A DNA stretch of 64,000 nucleotides from Acanthochlamys bracteata. Lineage: Eukaryota; Streptophyta; Magnoliopsida; Pandanales; Velloziaceae. The DNA is taken from contig CM034127.1 in NCBI GenBank assembly GCA_019914995.1, positions 9,362,001 through 9,426,000 of the forward strand, given 5' to 3'. Shown one piece after another: positions 61,689 through 64,000 of this stretch (its first letter is position 1; every line of letters begins with the position of its first letter). The notes below the pieces were generated by a model. The model had not been told where the DNA came from, searched no databases, and was given only the letters and a program-made list of their open reading frames with translations. The position numbers and the translations under genes are program-made.

Positions 61689-63636
61689 ATGGGCATCAAA
61701 GAATTCATGATCCCGTTCATCTTCACGTCCGTACTCCTCTCGCTCCTCTTCATGCCATCAATCTTCACGAGACACACCACCACATTTCACATCTCAGAAC
61801 AACAATCTCAACTTCATTGGAACAAATCATATCCGGTCACCTTCGCCTACCTGATATCAGCATCAAAAGGTGATGTTGGACGGCTTAAACGTTCCCTTAC
61901 AGCACTCTACCACCCTGCAAACCACTACCTAATCCATCTTGACCTTGAAGCGTTGCCTTCAGAGCATGAACATCTATCTTCATTCATATCGAACCATTCG
62001 GTCTTTTCGCAAGTAGGCAATGTGTGGATTGTCGGGAAGCCGAACCTAGTGACATACAGGGGACCAACAATGCTTTCAACCACTCTACATGCAATGTCTA
62101 TGTTGCTCAAATGCTGCAAGTGGGACTGGTTTATAAACTTGAGCGCCTCGGATTATCCATTGATAACTCAAGATGGTAAGGAATAAGGAGAAGAAAGGTA
62201 TGCCAGCATTGGGAAAGGTCAATTTCTTCAATTTTTTAGTTACGTTTTTGTGTCTTGATGGGTAACTATATGCAGATCTGATCTATGCCTTCTCTGGCCT
62301 ACCTAGAGATCTCAACTTTGTACAGCACAGCAGCCATCTGGGTTGGAAAATGTAAGCAAATTTCTCTTTTCTTTTAATTCTTCGTCTTTGAATTTCTCTC
62401 AAAACGTAAGAGAACATTTTTTTTTATTATCATGTTGTGCATTAAAAAATAGTTGATCTCTACCTGGAGCTTGATAAGTTGAACTAAGAGCTTTAAATGT
62501 AGCTGAATGTCAAAGTGGCTAGTATCAACAATTATCTTATGACTTGAATTGTCACTTCTTTTAAATACTGAAGTTAGATATTTTTTTTCCTCTAATGTTG
62601 CAGTAGCAAGAGGGCGAGGCCAATCATTGTAGACCCAGCACTGCATAGTTTGAACAAATCAGAGCTTGTTAGGCTCCGAAGTCAGAGGAGCCTACCCACT
62701 GCATTCAAGCTCTATACAGGTGCTCCTTAACTTTCTTTCTAGTATTACTGCAGTACAAGTCTCTTGAAAAATTTTCAAGCAAAATTCTTTCACTTATATG
62801 GTGATATCAATATGTTGATGTCTCAATCAGTGCATATGTTTACGTATTCGATTACAGCTCATGTGCTAGATGAGTAAAATGTTATGTTGATTAAGAATAC
62901 GCTTGGTCAGTTAATCTAAGGAATCAGGCAAGTTATGTTTTACATCAGGACCAACTGAGTACTTGTGCTGATTTCTTCATGAAGACTAGCTGAGAATTTG
63001 AACAGGACTGCGATCACATTGAAGGCCTAGAAATAAATGCCAATTGCATTACTTAATTTCTTGCTCTTTATTTTTTTCGGTTGATTGTTGAGTCACTTAT
63101 TGTTGATGCAAGCAGGTTCAGCTTGGACATTGCTGTCCAGGTCCTTTGCAGAGTACTGCATCATTGGTTGGGACAATCTGCCAAGAACTCTCCTCCTATA
63201 CTACACCAATTTCATCTCCTCGCCGGAATTCTACTTCCAAACACTCATCTGCAACTCGGAAGAATATAAAAAAACTGTCGTCAACCATGATCTACATTAC
63301 ATTACATGGGACAACCCTCCCAAACAACATCCCTTGTATCTTGGACTGAAAGACTACAGGAGAATGATCCTAAGCGGCGTCTCATTTGCAAGGAAGTTCA
63401 GAAAGAACGATCCTGTGCTTGATAGAATTGACAGGGAATTGCTTCACAGCCGGCATGGGGGCGGGTTTTCTCATGGTGGATGGTGTAGTAGTAAAGAGAA
63501 GGGTATGTGTTTTGGCATGAGAGTGAAAGATAGCATGAACGTGGGCGTGTTGAAGCCAGGTCCAGGGTCAAGGAGATTGAAATCTTTGATTACAAAGATG
63601 TTGCTGCCTAAAAATTTGAAGAGGCAGTGTAGGTGA
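61689..63636 (+). CDS. GT14 glucuronosyltransferase, GlcAT14-like
   Basis: Four coding exons (61689-62175, 62276-62351, 62604-62719, 63116-63636) give 399 residues. GT14 plant enzymes of the GlcAT14 group add glucuronic acid to beta-1,6/1,3-galactan side chains of arabinogalactan proteins in the Golgi. The layout is type II: a short cytosolic tail, a transmembrane anchor (about 5-24), a short stem, then the catalytic domain (PF02485 type): FAYLISASKGD, YLIHLDLEA, VGKPNLVTYRGPTML, DWFINLSASDYPL, DLNFVQHSS, GSAWTLLSRSFAEYCI, LLYYTNFISSPEFYFQTLICNS, VNHDLHYITWDNPPKQHP and a C-terminal GPGSRRLKSLITKMLL. It resembles Arabidopsis At4g27480 most, as I recall it; activity of that member is less certain than for GlcAT14A-C. 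The frame is open upstream but has no earlier ATG. Confidence 0.92.
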
Positions 63637-64000
63637 GATGGTATTGCTACATTTTCTCGCAAAAGCTGCAATAAATGAGACTTGAGGATGTTGGGAGAGC
63701 TTGATTGTGATACACAAAAAGAGAGAAAATTTAATTTTTTGAGTCAAATGTTTTTTGTTCATTTATTAAGATTGTTTGTTGGCAATGAATTCATGTCTAC
63801 TTAGTTTCTTCAATCAAGAAGAATGCAGTTTATAGTAAACAAGTAATACTATACGGTCCATACTCCCATATAGAAGGAATTCCATTATAGTGAAAAAAAG
63901 GTATGTTTTTTTTGGGTTTCTCAGCTTTTTGGCATGGAGAAGTTATAATCAGCAACATCACCTAACTTAAAAAATCCAGATATAACTTTTAAGTTAACAA
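63637..64000 (+). other. 3' flank of the GT14 gene
   Basis: AT-rich DNA, probably 3' UTR to about 63830. No further gene start is seen before the window ends. Confidence 0.5.

Noticed and set aside
1..64000. CRISPR array, prophage, operon or defence island
   Set aside because: The DNA is plant nuclear: spliced genes, no regularly spaced repeats with unique spacers, and no bacterial gene layout.

Overview
This 64 kb window is nuclear DNA from a flowering plant, most likely a eudicot. The genes are split by GT-AG introns in AT-rich DNA. The products belong to land-plant families: an RLCK VII kinase close to PBL16, an LRR-extensin, a GT14 arabinogalactan glucuronosyltransferase and a CCX exchanger. 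Intergenic DNA is crowded with small non-autonomous DNA transposons, (TA)n tracts and decayed LTR elements. The species cannot be fixed from the sequence alone.

Layout, left to right: an AT-rich gap with one decayed repeat and a TTA-flanked MITE; a DNA-binding-like gene related to Arabidopsis AT3G52170 (2388-8305, +) whose 3.4 kb first intron is full of repeats; a PBL16-like kinase (10391-12812, +); a small uncharacterised plant protein (16798-17825, +); an intronless LRR-extensin LRX gene (19919-22300, +); an SR-protein kinase SRPK (25214-29945, +); convergent to it, a WrbA/FQR1-like quinone reductase (30741-32584, -); a 6 kb repeat island (33.5-39.7 kb) with two abutting MITEs; an ENT-domain gene without an Agenet domain (41525-45953, +); a second repeat island (46-50.3 kb); a tRNA-Gly(GCC) gene (50890-50960, -); an intronless cation/calcium exchanger of the CCX family (52230-53792, -); a 7.5 kb repeat island with the remains of an LTR retrotransposon (54.2-61.6 kb); and a GT14 GlcAT14-like gene (61689-63636, +).

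The genes are ordinary single plant genes, not an operon or cluster. Two (LRX and GlcAT14-like) act on the wall and its hydroxyproline-rich glycoproteins; I read their proximity as chance. Exon joins were worked out by hand from splice consensus, reading phase and remembered family sequence, and the phases close in every gene.

The most unusual content is in the repeats: a long-inverted-repeat MITE family whose copies sit between (TA)n tracts, two TTA-flanked MITEs sharing one TTA, a cluster of strong hairpins in an LTR-like block, and an antisense LTR element with a MITE inserted in one LTR. Gene-level points of interest are a stop codon of the SRPK gene that overlaps a possible splice donor, two competing acceptors that decide the N-terminus of the first gene, and the missing central domain of the ENT protein.
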